The position numbers and the translations under genes are program-made. A stretch of 26,676 nt of DNA from an uncultured Eubacteriales bacterium (GTDB lineage: Bacteria > Bacillota > Clostridia > Oscillospirales > Oscillospiraceae), in the NCBI GenBank assembly GCA_900548615.1, contig URKW01000015.1:1-26676 (forward strand), in the 5' to 3' direction. Under the pieces are notes generated by a model. That model saw nothing but the letters and a program-made list of their open reading frames with translations, was not told the origin of the DNA and ran no database searches. Below are positions 1 to 8,169 of the stretch, piece after piece (position 1 is the first letter of the stretch; each line of letters begins with the position of its first letter).

Positions 1-1755
1 CTGGGGGAGGAGCCCATGGGGACCGACGCCTTCAGCCGCCTGCTGCGGCAGGTGGCCTCCCAGTACAGCGTGGGCACCATCCCCGCCACGCTGGATCAGG
101 TGAAGGTCAGCGAGATCACCCGCAACGACCGCCACCGCGTCCGCGTCCTGTTCCTGCTGGGCGCCAACGACCACCTGCTGCCCCAGATCGACAAGGACGG
201 CGGCGTGCTGGACAGCGACGACCGGCAGGCGCTGGCTCAGCGGGATATCCCCCTGTCCGACGCCACCTTCGACGCGCTGGATAACGAGCTGCAAAACATC
301 TACGCCTGCCTTGCCCAGCCCACGGAGCACCTGCATATCAGCTGGCCCGTCACCGACGTGACCGGCGCGGAGCTGCGGCCCTCCTTCGTGGTGGAGCGTG
401 TGGCCCGCCTGTTCCCCCGGACGAAGATACGCCGGGAGGACGGGGCCTATCGCCTGACGCTGCCTGCCGCGGCCCTGTGCGCCGCAGGAGACGATCCCCA
501 ACTGTGGAGGTACTTTGCCCAAAGTCCCCACTACGCCGCTGCCCTGTCCGCCATGGAGCGGGCGCGGCACATGGAGCGGGGCAGCCTGTCGCCGGAGGCG
601 GTGCGGTCGCTGTACGGCCACTCCATCGCCATGTCCGCCAGCCGCATCGACCGGGTGAAGTCCTGCCATTTCGGCTACTTCATGGAGTACGGTCTGCGGG
701 CAAAGGAGCGGAAAAAGGCGGGCTTCGAGGCCCCGGAGATCGGCACCTTCCTCCACTATCTGCTGGAAAACGTCAACCGTGACGTGAAAGCGCAGGGCGG
801 CTACGGACAGGTGGCCGACGAGGAGCTGCGCCGCATGGTGCGAAACTATGTAAAGCGCTACGCCGACGAATGCATCGACGACTATCCCCATAAATCCGCC
901 CGCTTCCGGTATCTGTTCAGCCGGTTGCGGGAGACGGCCTACAGCATCATCCTCAGCATCGCGGAGGAAATGCGGCAGTCGGACTTCGCCCCGGTGTCCT
1001 TCGAACTGAGCTTCGGCGGACGGGACGGCGACCTGCCCGCCATCACCGTTCGGGAGGGCGGCGCGTCCCTGTCCGTCTCCGGCAAGGTAGACCGGGTGGA
1101 CGGCTGGCTCCACGACGAGAAGCTCTATCTCCGGGTGGTGGACTACAAGACCGGCCAGAAGAGCTTCGACCTGACGGATATCCGCTATGGTCTTGGCATT
1201 CAGATGCTGCTGTATCTCTTTACGCTGGAGCGGGAGGGCGCGTCCTATTTCGGCCATCCCATCGTGCCATGCGGCGTGCTGTACCAGCCCGCCCGCAGCG
1301 TGATACTGCGGCAGGATCGCGGCATCAGTGACGAAAAGCTGAAGGCCGCTCTGCAAAAGGAGCTGCGCCGCACCGGACTGGTGCTGGGCGAGCCCCAGAT
1401 CCTGCAGGCCATGGAGCACAGCGCGCTGGAGTCCCCTTGCTATCTCCCCATCGGGGTGAAGAAGGACGGCGGCGTCACCGGCAGCGTGGCCACGGCGGCG
1501 CAGCTGGGCCATCTGGGCCGGTATGTGGACAAGCTGCTGCACCAGATCGCCGGGGAGATCGCGGGCGGCAACATCGACGCCGACCCCTATGCCCGCGGCC
1601 CACAGGACAGCGCCTGCACCTACTGCGCCTTTGCCTCGGCCTGCTATTTTGACGACAGCCGAGACAAGCGCCGTCCCCTTTACAAGACCGACAGCGACGA
1701 ATTCTGGGCCCTGATGGAACGGAAAAACGGAGAGGAGGGACACCATGGCCGTTGA
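1..1755 (+). CDS. addB: ATP-dependent helicase/nuclease subunit AddB, C-terminal part
   Basis: The reading frame is open from the first base, so the N-terminal part lies upstream; the ATG at 16 is internal. AddB pairs with AddA to resect double-strand breaks before RecA loading. Numbering from the Met at 16, the nuclease core is visible as a Val-Asp-Tyr-Lys-Thr-Gly motif with Asp376 and Lys378, preceded by a GKVDRVDG strand. Four cysteines fit the AddB iron-sulfur staple: Cys217 and, near the end, Cys534, Cys537 and Cys543 (C-x2-C-x5-C). The stop overlaps the addA start by 11 bases, so the two are translationally coupled. The family assignment is secure; the missing N-terminus would hold the inactive helicase-like domain. 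Confidence 0.95.
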   Translation: MGEEPMGTDAFSRLLRQVASQYSVGTIPATLDQVKVSEITRNDRHRVRVLFLLGANDHLLPQIDKDGGVLDSDDRQALAQRDIPLSDATFDALDNELQNIYACLAQPTEHLHISWPVTDVTGAELRPSFVVERVARLFPRTKIRREDGAYRLTLPAAALCAAGDDPQLWRYFAQSPHYAAALSAMERARHMERGSLSPEAVRSLYGHSIAMSASRIDRVKSCHFGYFMEYGLRAKERKKAGFEAPEIGTFLHYLLENVNRDVKAQGGYGQVADEELRRMVRNYVKRYADECIDDYPHKSARFRYLFSRLRETAYSIILSIAEEMRQSDFAPVSFELSFGGRDGDLPAITVREGGASLSVSGKVDRVDGWLHDEKLYLRVVDYKTGQKSFDLTDIRYGLGIQMLLYLFTLEREGASYFGHPIVPCGVLYQPARSVILRQDRGISDEKLKAALQKELRRTGLVLGEPQILQAMEHSALESPCYLPIGVKKDGGVTGSVATAAQLGHLGRYVDKLLHQIAGEIAGGNIDADPYARGPQDSACTYCAFASACYFDDSRDKRRPLYKTDSDEFWALMERKNGEEGHHGR

Positions 1756-4700
1756 ACTGACACTTGACCAGCGCACAGCGGTGGAAAACCGGGGCGGCAG
1801 CCTGCTGGTGTCCGCCGCCGCCGGCTCCGGAAAGACCAAGGTGCTGGTGGAGCGCCTGTTCCGCTATATCATGGAGGAGCAGTGCGCCGTAGACGATTTT
1901 CTGATCATTACCTATACCAAGGCGGCGGCGGCGGAGCTGCGGGGCAAGATCGCGGCGGAGCTGTCCAAGCGGGTGGCGGAGCATCCGGACAACGCCCATC
2001 TGCGCCGCCAGCTGTTCCGGGTGTATCAGGCGGATATCAAAACGGTGGACGCCTTCTGCGCCGCGCTGCTGCGGGAAAACGTGTACCGTCTGCCGCCGGT
2101 GGCGGGTCATACCCTGACGCCGGACTTCCGGGTGCTGGACGAGCAGGAGGCCGCCATGGTGAAGGAGCGTGTGCTGGAGCGGACGCTGGAGGATTTCTAC
2201 GCCGGCATGGACGACCAGCGCCGCCAGCTGGCGGAAACGCTGGGCGCGGGCCGGGACGACCGGGCGCTGGAGCAGCTGGTGCTGGAGCTGCACCGCAAGC
2301 TGCAAAGCCATCCCTACCCGCTGGAATGGCTGGAAAAGGTGCGCCGCGGCTGGGAGACGCTGCCGGAGGACTTGAGCCAGACCCCCTACGGTCGGATCAT
2401 CATGGAGGACGCCGCCGCCAAGGCGGATTTCTGGGCGGCGCTGCTGGAAAAAACGGCAGACGGCATCACCGACGAGGGGGGGGCCGACAGGTCCGCCTAT
2501 AGCGACCGTCTGGTGGAGGCGGCAGCGGGGTTTCGGGGCTTTTCCGCCGCCTGCGGCGACTGGAACGCCATGGCCGCCGCGCTGCCCGGCTTCCACCGCC
2601 GCATGGGCGCTGTCCGGGGCGAGAACCCGGAAAAGGAGCACGTGCAGGCCATCGTCAAGCAGTGCAAGGACGACCTGAAGAAGCTGGCCGCGCCCTTTAC
2701 CGTCACCCAGGCGGAGCATCTTTCCGACCTGTCGGCCATGGCGCCCGCCATGCTGGCGCTGACGGCACTGACCGCTGACTTCTCCCACCGCTATCAGGCG
2801 GAGAAGGCCCGCCGCAACGCGCTGGATTTCTCCGATCAGGAGCACTATGCCATCGACCTGCTGTGCCAGCCCAACGGCCAGCCTACGGAGTTGGCTCAGC
2901 AGGTGGCCCAGCGTTACCGGGAGATCATGGTGGACGAGTATCAGGACGCCAACGACGTGCAGAACTGCATCTTCTCCGCCGTCTCCCGGCAGGAGCAGAA
3001 CCTGTTCACCGTGGGCGACGTGAAGCAGAGCATCTACCGCTTCCGTCTGGCCGACCCCACCATCTTCCTGCGGAAGTACAACGCCTACGTCCCCGCCGGC
3101 CAGGCGGAGGACGGCCAGCCCCGCAAGGTGCTGCTCAGCAAAAACTTCCGCTCCCGCCAAAGCGTGCTGGACGGCTGCAACGCTATCTTCCGCAGCATCA
3201 TGTCCCGCCGGATGGGCGAGATGGACTACGGCGCGGAGGAGCAGCTCTATTTCGGTGCGGCGTACTACCCGCCCCACCCGGACACGGCGGCGGAATACCA
3301 CTTCATCGACGTGGCCGACACCGAGAAGGAGCGCTTCGACCGCGCGGCGGTGGAGGCCCGGTTTGTGGCAGAGCGCATCCGCCGCATGCTGGACGAGGGC
3401 TACGCCGTCTCCGGCGGCGACGGCCTGCGGCGCTGTACGCCGGAGGATTTCGTGATCCTGATGCGCTCACCCCGCAGCCGCCTGAAGGCCTTCACAGCGG
3501 CGCTGGCGGCCCGGAACATTCCCTGCGCCGCCGACGAGAGCAGCGACTTCTTCGCCACCGTAGAGATCGCCGTGGTGTGGTCGCTGCTGCAAATCATTGA
3601 CAATCCCCGGCAGGACGTGCCGCTGATCTCGGTGCTGCGCTCGCCCCTGTTCGGCTTCACGCCGGATCGTCTGGCGGCCATCCGCGCCCTGCAGAAGGAC
3701 GGCGACTACTTCGACGCTCTGCTGCTGGACGACAGCGCCGACACGCAGGACTTCCTCCGCACGCTGGAGAGCCTTCGCACCGCCGCCCGGGACGAGACGG
3801 TGGACGTGCTGCTGTGGCGCATCTACAACACCTGCCGCTGCGCGGCGGTGTTCGGCGCCATGCCGGGCGGTCAGGCCCGGAAGGACAACCTGACGGCCTT
3901 CTACACCTACGCCCGGCAGATGGCCGGCGCGGGGAAAAAGAGCCTGTTCGACTTCACCGCCCACCTGCGGACGCTGCTGGAAAACGGCGACGCGCCGGAT
4001 CTCTCCACCCGCCAGAGCGCCGGCGGCGTGCGCATCATGTCCATCCACAAGTCCAAGGGTCTGGAGTTCCCCATCGTGTTCCTCTGCGACCTCAGCAAGC
4101 GGTTCGACCCCCGCGACGTGCAGGAGCCGGTGCTGGTGCACCCCCAGCTGGGGCTGGGCGTGGAGTGCGTGGACAGAGAGCGGGGCATCCGCTACGATAC
4201 CGTCAGCAAAACGGCGGTGGCGCTGCAATTGCAGCGGGAGAGCAAGTCCGAGGAAATGCGCATCCTCTACGTGGCCATGACCCGCGCACAGGAGAAAATG
4301 ATCGCCGTGGACTGCCGGAAGAAGGGTCGCAAGCGCGTGGCCGATCTGGCAGGTCTGGCAGGCGTTCCCACACCGCCGGAGGCAGTGGCGGCGGGCAAGT
4401 GTCTGGGCGACTGGGTGCTGCTGCCGCTGCTGTGTACCGCTCCGGGCGCCAAGCTGTGCCAGTGGGCGGACGTGCCTACGCCGGAGCAGACCACGGAGGA
4501 CGGCGGCTGGCAGGTGTATCTGTGGGACTCTCCCGCCGCCATGACCGCCGCCGTGCCGCAGGAGGACGCGGCAGCCCCGCTGCCGGAGGAGCAGCCCTTT
4601 GACCCCGCACCGCTGGAGTGGGTCTACGGACACGGCGCGGCCACCGTCACCCCCGGCAAGGTGACGGCCACCCAGTTGAAGGGCCGCGCCATCGACGAGG

Positions 4701-5287
4701 AGATCGCGGAGGGCGCGCCTACCCGCCGCCGTGCGGTGCTGTTTGAAAAGCCCCTGTTCCTGCGGGAGACCACCGGCCTGACGGCGGCGGAAAAGGGCAC
4801 CGCCGTCCACGCCGTCATGCAGTACATCGACTTCCGCACCCCCGCCACCCCCTCGGCGGTGGCGGCGGAGGTGGAAAAGCTGGCCCAACGTCGATTGCTG
4901 ACACCCCAGCAGGCCGCAGCAGTGGACTGCGCCATGGTGGCGCGGTTTCTGGCGTCTCCGCTGGCGGAGCGTATCCGCGGCGCGGACAAGGTGTGGCGGG
5001 AGTACCGCTTCTCACTGCTGACCGACTCCGCCCTCTACGATCCGCAGGCGGCGGGAGAGGAACTGCTGCTGCAGGGCGTGGTGGACTGCGCCTTTGAAAC
5101 GCCGTCGGGCCTGGTGGTGGTGGACTTTAAGACCGACCGCGTCACCCCCCAGCAGCAATCCCAGCGGGCCGAGGGCTACCGTCCCCAGCTGGAGGCCTAC
5201 GCGCTGGCGCTGGGTAAGGTGCTGGAAAAAGACGTGTCGGAGAAGCTCCTGTACTTCTTCCACACAAATTCTACCGTAAAATTATAA
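1745..5287 (+). CDS. addA: ATP-dependent helicase/nuclease subunit AddA
   Basis: This is a 1180-residue UvrD-family helicase fused to a nuclease, the catalytic partner of AddB. Visible motifs in order are Walker A SAAAGSGKT (residues 23-31), Walker B VDEYQD near 397, GDVKQSIYRFR, NFRSR, MSIHKSKGLEFP and the motif VI segment YVAMTRAQEK. The C-terminal PD-(D/E)XK nuclease shows LLLQGVVD followed by VVDFKTD with Asp1127 and Lys1129. Length is close to the usual 1200 or so residues of AddA. The start ATG at 1745 follows a GAGAGGAGGGA ribosome site lying inside the end of addB. No terminator is obvious right after the stop; the rpmE promoter follows within 10 bases. Confidence 0.97.
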   Translation: MAVELTLDQRTAVENRGGSLLVSAAAGSGKTKVLVERLFRYIMEEQCAVDDFLIITYTKAAAAELRGKIAAELSKRVAEHPDNAHLRRQLFRVYQADIKTVDAFCAALLRENVYRLPPVAGHTLTPDFRVLDEQEAAMVKERVLERTLEDFYAGMDDQRRQLAETLGAGRDDRALEQLVLELHRKLQSHPYPLEWLEKVRRGWETLPEDLSQTPYGRIIMEDAAAKADFWAALLEKTADGITDEGGADRSAYSDRLVEAAAGFRGFSAACGDWNAMAAALPGFHRRMGAVRGENPEKEHVQAIVKQCKDDLKKLAAPFTVTQAEHLSDLSAMAPAMLALTALTADFSHRYQAEKARRNALDFSDQEHYAIDLLCQPNGQPTELAQQVAQRYREIMVDEYQDANDVQNCIFSAVSRQEQNLFTVGDVKQSIYRFRLADPTIFLRKYNAYVPAGQAEDGQPRKVLLSKNFRSRQSVLDGCNAIFRSIMSRRMGEMDYGAEEQLYFGAAYYPPHPDTAAEYHFIDVADTEKERFDRAAVEARFVAERIRRMLDEGYAVSGGDGLRRCTPEDFVILMRSPRSRLKAFTAALAARNIPCAADESSDFFATVEIAVVWSLLQIIDNPRQDVPLISVLRSPLFGFTPDRLAAIRALQKDGDYFDALLLDDSADTQDFLRTLESLRTAARDETVDVLLWRIYNTCRCAAVFGAMPGGQARKDNLTAFYTYARQMAGAGKKSLFDFTAHLRTLLENGDAPDLSTRQSAGGVRIMSIHKSKGLEFPIVFLCDLSKRFDPRDVQEPVLVHPQLGLGVECVDRERGIRYDTVSKTAVALQLQRESKSEEMRILYVAMTRAQEKMIAVDCRKKGRKRVADLAGLAGVPTPPEAVAAGKCLGDWVLLPLLCTAPGAKLCQWADVPTPEQTTEDGGWQVYLWDSPAAMTAAVPQEDAAAPLPEEQPFDPAPLEWVYGHGAATVTPGKVTATQLKGRAIDEEIAEGAPTRRRAVLFEKPLFLRETTGLTAAEKGTAVHAVMQYIDFRTPATPSAVAAEVEKLAQRRLLTPQQAAAVDCAMVARFLASPLAERIRGADKVWREYRFSLLTDSALYDPQAAGEELLLQGVVDCAFETPSGLVVVDFKTDRVTPQQQSQRAEGYRPQLEAYALALGKVLEKDVSEKLLYFFHTNSTVKL

Positions 5288-5295
5288 AAAAGTGC

Positions 5296-5324
5296 TTGCA
5301 ATTTGCCGCAAGGTGTGGTATTAT
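5296..5324 (+). promoter_or_regulatory. Promoter of rpmE
   Basis: A TTGCAA -35 box (5296-5301) and a TATTAT -10 box (5319-5324) are separated by exactly 17 bases. The spacer ends in TGTGG, giving an extended -10 TG. Transcription would start near 5331, leaving a leader of about 58 bases before rpmE. Confidence 0.8.
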
Positions 5325-5388
5325 CACAGTTGCGTTTATGGGTGAAAGCCCAGACGACAAGTGTACCGGAAAGGGGTGAACCAGAGCA

Positions 5389-5592
5389 ATGAAGGAAGGA
5401 ATCCATCCCAATTATCAGCAGACTACTATCAAATGCGCCTGCGGTAATGTGATTGAGACAGGTTCTACGAAGAAGGATATTCGCGTGGAAGTCTGCTCTA
5501 AGTGTCACCCGTTCTTCACCGGCAAGCAGAAGCTTGTCGATACCGGCGGACGCGTTGCCAAGTTCAACAAGCGTTTCGGCCTGGAGGGCTAA
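5389..5592 (+). CDS. rpmE: 50S ribosomal protein L31, zinc-binding type
   Basis: This 67-residue protein is ribosomal protein L31 of the large subunit. It has the N-terminal MKEGIHPNY signature and four cysteines at 16, 18, 36 and 39 (C-x-C and C-x2-C), marking the zinc-binding C+ form rather than the zinc-free paralogue. The end GRVAKFNKRFG is typical. An AAAGGGGTGA ribosome site precedes the ATG. The gene is a single transcription unit, with its own promoter just after addA and a strong terminator 12 bases after the stop. A zinc-free L31 might exist elsewhere in the genome but is not in this window. Confidence 0.97.
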   Translation: MKEGIHPNYQQTTIKCACGNVIETGSTKKDIRVEVCSKCHPFFTGKQKLVDTGGRVAKFNKRFGLEG

Positions 5593-5603
5593 AAAGACAC
5601 ATG

Positions 5604-5640
5604 AAAATGCCTGTTCCCAATGGGAACAGGCATTTTTTTT
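5604..5640 (+). terminator. Intrinsic terminator of rpmE
   Basis: A perfect 15-bp stem (5604-5618 with 5622-5636) around a 3-base loop is followed by a run of eight T. It starts 12 bases after the rpmE stop codon. Confidence 0.93.
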
Positions 5641-5654
5641 GCTGACAGCGAAAG

Positions 5655-5691
5655 AACCCCGTGTCCGCATGAACCATGCGGACACGGGGTT
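5655..5691 (-). terminator. Probable terminator of the dockerin/LRR gene
   Basis: A perfect 17-bp inverted repeat (5655-5671 with 5675-5691) with a 3-base loop lies just past the stop of the minus-strand gene ending at 5699. On the minus strand it is followed by a short T-rich stretch (TTCTTTC). It sits back to back with the rpmE terminator and separates two convergent genes. Confidence 0.7.
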
Positions 5692-5698
5692 TGTGGTG

Positions 5699-7975
5699 TT
5701 ACAGTTCCGTTCCCTGCGCCACTGCCTCATACAGCAGCTGCAGGTCGTAAACGTCCAGCGTGCCGTCCCGGTTCACGTCGGCGACCGCCAGCTCCACGGA
5801 GGACAACGTAATCTGCCCGGTCAGATGGCGGTAGACCTGGTCAACGTCCAGAATGTCCACCGTGCCGTCGCCGTTCACATCGCCCTTGATGGCAGGGATC
5901 TCTTCCGTTCTGGTGGCATGGCAGGCGGTGCAGGTGAATGTCAGCGTCCCGGTTTTGTGTCCTGTGGCGGGGATGCTGACCACACCGTCATCCCAGATAT
6001 GACCCTTGGCGGGAACAACTTCCTGCGCCACCAGCACGGTATCGCACACGGAGCAATGCTTGCCCCCGGTCAAACCGGTCTCGGTACAGGTAGCGGCCTT
6101 GGCGGGGTCAATGACCTCGGTGTGACCCTTGGCGGGAACAACTTCCTGCGCTACCAGCACAGTATTGCACACGGAGCAATGCTTGCCCCCGGTCAAACCG
6201 GTCTCGGTACAGGTAGCGGCCTTGGCGGCGTCCACGACCTCGGTGTGACCGGTGGCGGGAACTTCTTCCTGCGCTACCAGCACGGTATCGCACACGGAGC
6301 AATGCTTGCCCTCGGTCAAACCGGTCTCGGTACAGGTAGGAGCCTTAGCGGCGTCCACGACCTCAGTGTGACCCGTGGCGAGGATCACTGTACCCTTTGA
6401 AACCAGCACCCCGCAAGTGGCGCACACGGTGTCATTCATACTGCCGGAAGTTGTGCAGGTAGCAGGAATGGGATCGACAGTTTTTGTTGAATAGCCGGGA
6501 CAGCACCGAGAATTAAGATGAAGAATTGTTCTTGACGGCACTTTATTATCTTCTCCAGACATAAGACTTTCCCATTGTGCCTGGGTGCCGCGATAGAAAA
6601 TATCTGTGAGCTTGGAGCAGTTATTAAAAGCAAACTGGCCAATGGTAGCTACATTCTTTCTAATAATGACACTGTTGATGGAGGTGTTCTCGAAAGCGCC
6701 ATGTTCAATGCACTTCAAAGAATCGGGAAAAGTAATGTCACCGGAAAGTCCGCTGCTATGAAAAGAATATTTGCCAACGCTTTCCAACTGCTCCATCTCA
6801 GAGAAGGGGAAAGTGCTGAGCGCTGTACAAAGCTCAAACGCGGATTCACCGATTGTTTTTACGCTAAAGGCAACGTGGGTGACCATATCTTCACCGAGAC
6901 TCCGGAATTCCTTTAGATTTTTAAGATTATAAAAAGCGTAGTTGCCAATGCGGGTAATGTTTCTTTCGATAACGACCTCTTTGATCTGAGTGTTGTAATC
7001 ATACCAGGGAGCCGTACCCAAATTGAAATCAGGGATATCTCCGAAACCAGTAATGCGTAGGCAATAGTCACACTCTACCTCCCAGGTGATTTGGGAGTTA
7101 GTGAAAGTTCCTTCAGCCTGTGCCGGTGCGTATGTGTTCCTGCTGGTGGGTTCAAAATTATTGTAAGAACCGAATTCGATTTTTTCCCACTGAGTTTTGG
7201 ATCCTTCATAGGTAACGTGATTGATATTTCCAATTTCCGTTCCAATGTATACCACACTGGTGGGAATCGTCAACGTTGTGATACCGGTTGTCAAAAAAGC
7301 GTTTTTATTGATATGAGTTACATCAGAAGGAATATTGATTGCAGTTATCTTTTTACAGCCAGAGCAAAAACCCTGCGGTATCACGGTGACTTTAGAAGGT
7401 ATGGTCAGCGATATAAGTTGGGAGCATTCAGCAAAGCAATAGGAACCGAAAGCTCCAATAGACTCAGGCAGTGAGACTTCAACAAGAGAAGTGCATTTGT
7501 AGAACGCAAAACTACCTAGCCTGGTCACACCATCCTTAACAACAAGTTTGGCAACAGATGAAGGCCAGGGGTAGGTGGGGTTATAATATGTTTCATCGTC
7601 TCGATCATAAGTCGCGTCATAATCTTCCATATCCCCACTGCCGGAAATCGTAAGGGTACAGCTATTGGCATCATAACTCCACGTTACATTGTCCCCGCAC
7701 GACCCGCTGGTGGCGCTGTTATACAGGGCGATGCCGTTGCTATCCGGCTCCGCGTCCGCTTCCGCTTCTGCGGATTGCTCCGGTTCCGTGGGCTGTTCAG
7801 GCTCCACGGGCGTCTCCGAGGTTTCCGGTGCCGCAGGCTCCTGCTCCGCCCCGCCGTCATCCATGACGGCAGCCGCCGTCTGCTCCGGGGCTTCGCCCTC
7901 GGCCCACACGGCGGTGGGCAGCAGGCTGGTCAGCATCAGAAGAGCCATCAACAGGCTTATGATGCGTTTCTTCAT
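5699..7975 (-). CDS. Secreted BspA-like leucine-rich-repeat protein with C-terminal dockerin
   Basis: The 758-residue product starts with a Sec signal peptide (MKK, hydrophobic core, cleavage near AVWA-EG). An acidic Pro/Glu/Ala linker (about 26-80) follows, then a GSGDM-type segment and BspA/LRR_5 repeats of the form IGxxAFxxCxxLxxxxxP. Next come three near-identical 41-residue Cys-containing units, preceded by a degenerate one. A type I dockerin (about the last 65 residues) has two calcium loops, DVNGDGTVDILD and DVNRDGTLDVYD. The Met at 7975 was chosen over an upstream Met because AGGAGGAGAG lies just before it and a signal peptide then begins at once. There is no LPXTG or SLH anchor, so surface attachment would go through a cohesin partner. 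The LRR part (about 6480-7690) is visibly AT-richer than the rest, suggesting a shuffled origin. The ligand is unknown. Confidence 0.88.
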   Translation of the reverse strand: MKKRIISLLMALLMLTSLLPTAVWAEGEAPEQTAAAVMDDGGAEQEPAAPETSETPVEPEQPTEPEQSAEAEADAEPDSNGIALYNSATSGSCGDNVTWSYDANSCTLTISGSGDMEDYDATYDRDDETYYNPTYPWPSSVAKLVVKDGVTRLGSFAFYKCTSLVEVSLPESIGAFGSYCFAECSQLISLTIPSKVTVIPQGFCSGCKKITAINIPSDVTHINKNAFLTTGITTLTIPTSVVYIGTEIGNINHVTYEGSKTQWEKIEFGSYNNFEPTSRNTYAPAQAEGTFTNSQITWEVECDYCLRITGFGDIPDFNLGTAPWYDYNTQIKEVVIERNITRIGNYAFYNLKNLKEFRSLGEDMVTHVAFSVKTIGESAFELCTALSTFPFSEMEQLESVGKYSFHSSGLSGDITFPDSLKCIEHGAFENTSINSVIIRKNVATIGQFAFNNCSKLTDIFYRGTQAQWESLMSGEDNKVPSRTILHLNSRCCPGYSTKTVDPIPATCTTSGSMNDTVCATCGVLVSKGTVILATGHTEVVDAAKAPTCTETGLTEGKHCSVCDTVLVAQEEVPATGHTEVVDAAKAATCTETGLTGGKHCSVCNTVLVAQEVVPAKGHTEVIDPAKAATCTETGLTGGKHCSVCDTVLVAQEVVPAKGHIWDDGVVSIPATGHKTGTLTFTCTACHATRTEEIPAIKGDVNGDGTVDILDVDQVYRHLTGQITLSSVELAVADVNRDGTLDVYDLQLLYEAVAQGTEL
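6011..6379 (-). repeat. Three tandem 123-bp in-frame repeats
   Basis: Three consecutive units of exactly 123 bases, each encoding 41 residues, lie inside the dockerin protein gene. Each codes for ATGHTEV-type and TCTETGLTEGKHCSVC-type segments with three cysteines and one recurring histidine pair. The units differ at only a few codons. High DNA identity suggests recent expansion and possible copy-number change. Confidence 0.92.
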
Positions 7976-8022
7976 AAACTCTCCTCCTGTCGCAATGTTT
8001 TTGTGCATATTACAACAATTAC

Positions 8023-8051
8023 ACTATACCACTGTTGAGAAAAGAATACAA
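8023..8051 (-). promoter_or_regulatory. Candidate promoter of the dockerin/LRR gene
   Basis: Read on the minus strand, TTGTAT (8046-8051) and TATAGT (8023-8028) are 17 bases apart, with TGG directly before the -10 box. It lies about 48 bases upstream of the chosen start at 7975. Confidence 0.55.
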
Positions 8052-8110
8052 TATGCCAAGAGCATAGTATGCCAATTTTTCCGCTGCCCGCCGCAATGCG
8101 GTTTTGCCCG

Positions 8111-8139
8111 TTTACAACCGGCGGAAAACCGTATATAAT
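8111..8139 (+). promoter_or_regulatory. Promoter of hflX
   Basis: TTTACA (8111-8116) and a consensus TATAAT (8134-8139) are separated by 17 bases. The predicted transcript starts near 8146. This excludes the upstream ATG at 8104 as the hflX start and supports 8170. Confidence 0.85.
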
Positions 8140-8169
8140 AGGGAAAAATTCATTTTGACCGAGGGTAAT

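Noticed and set aside
1475..3301. Long minus-strand frame opposite addA (also others opposite addA, metK, hflX and the pump genes)
   Set aside because: These are GC-driven shadow frames with Arg/His/Gly-rich, low-complexity products and no ribosome sites, lying opposite well-identified genes.
6011..6379. CRISPR-like array
   Set aside because: The repeats are contiguous 123-bp coding units with no spacers, in frame within a protein gene.
8104..8169. Earlier ATG for hflX at 8104
   Set aside because: The TTTACA/TATAAT promoter lies inside this stretch, so the transcript would start after it.
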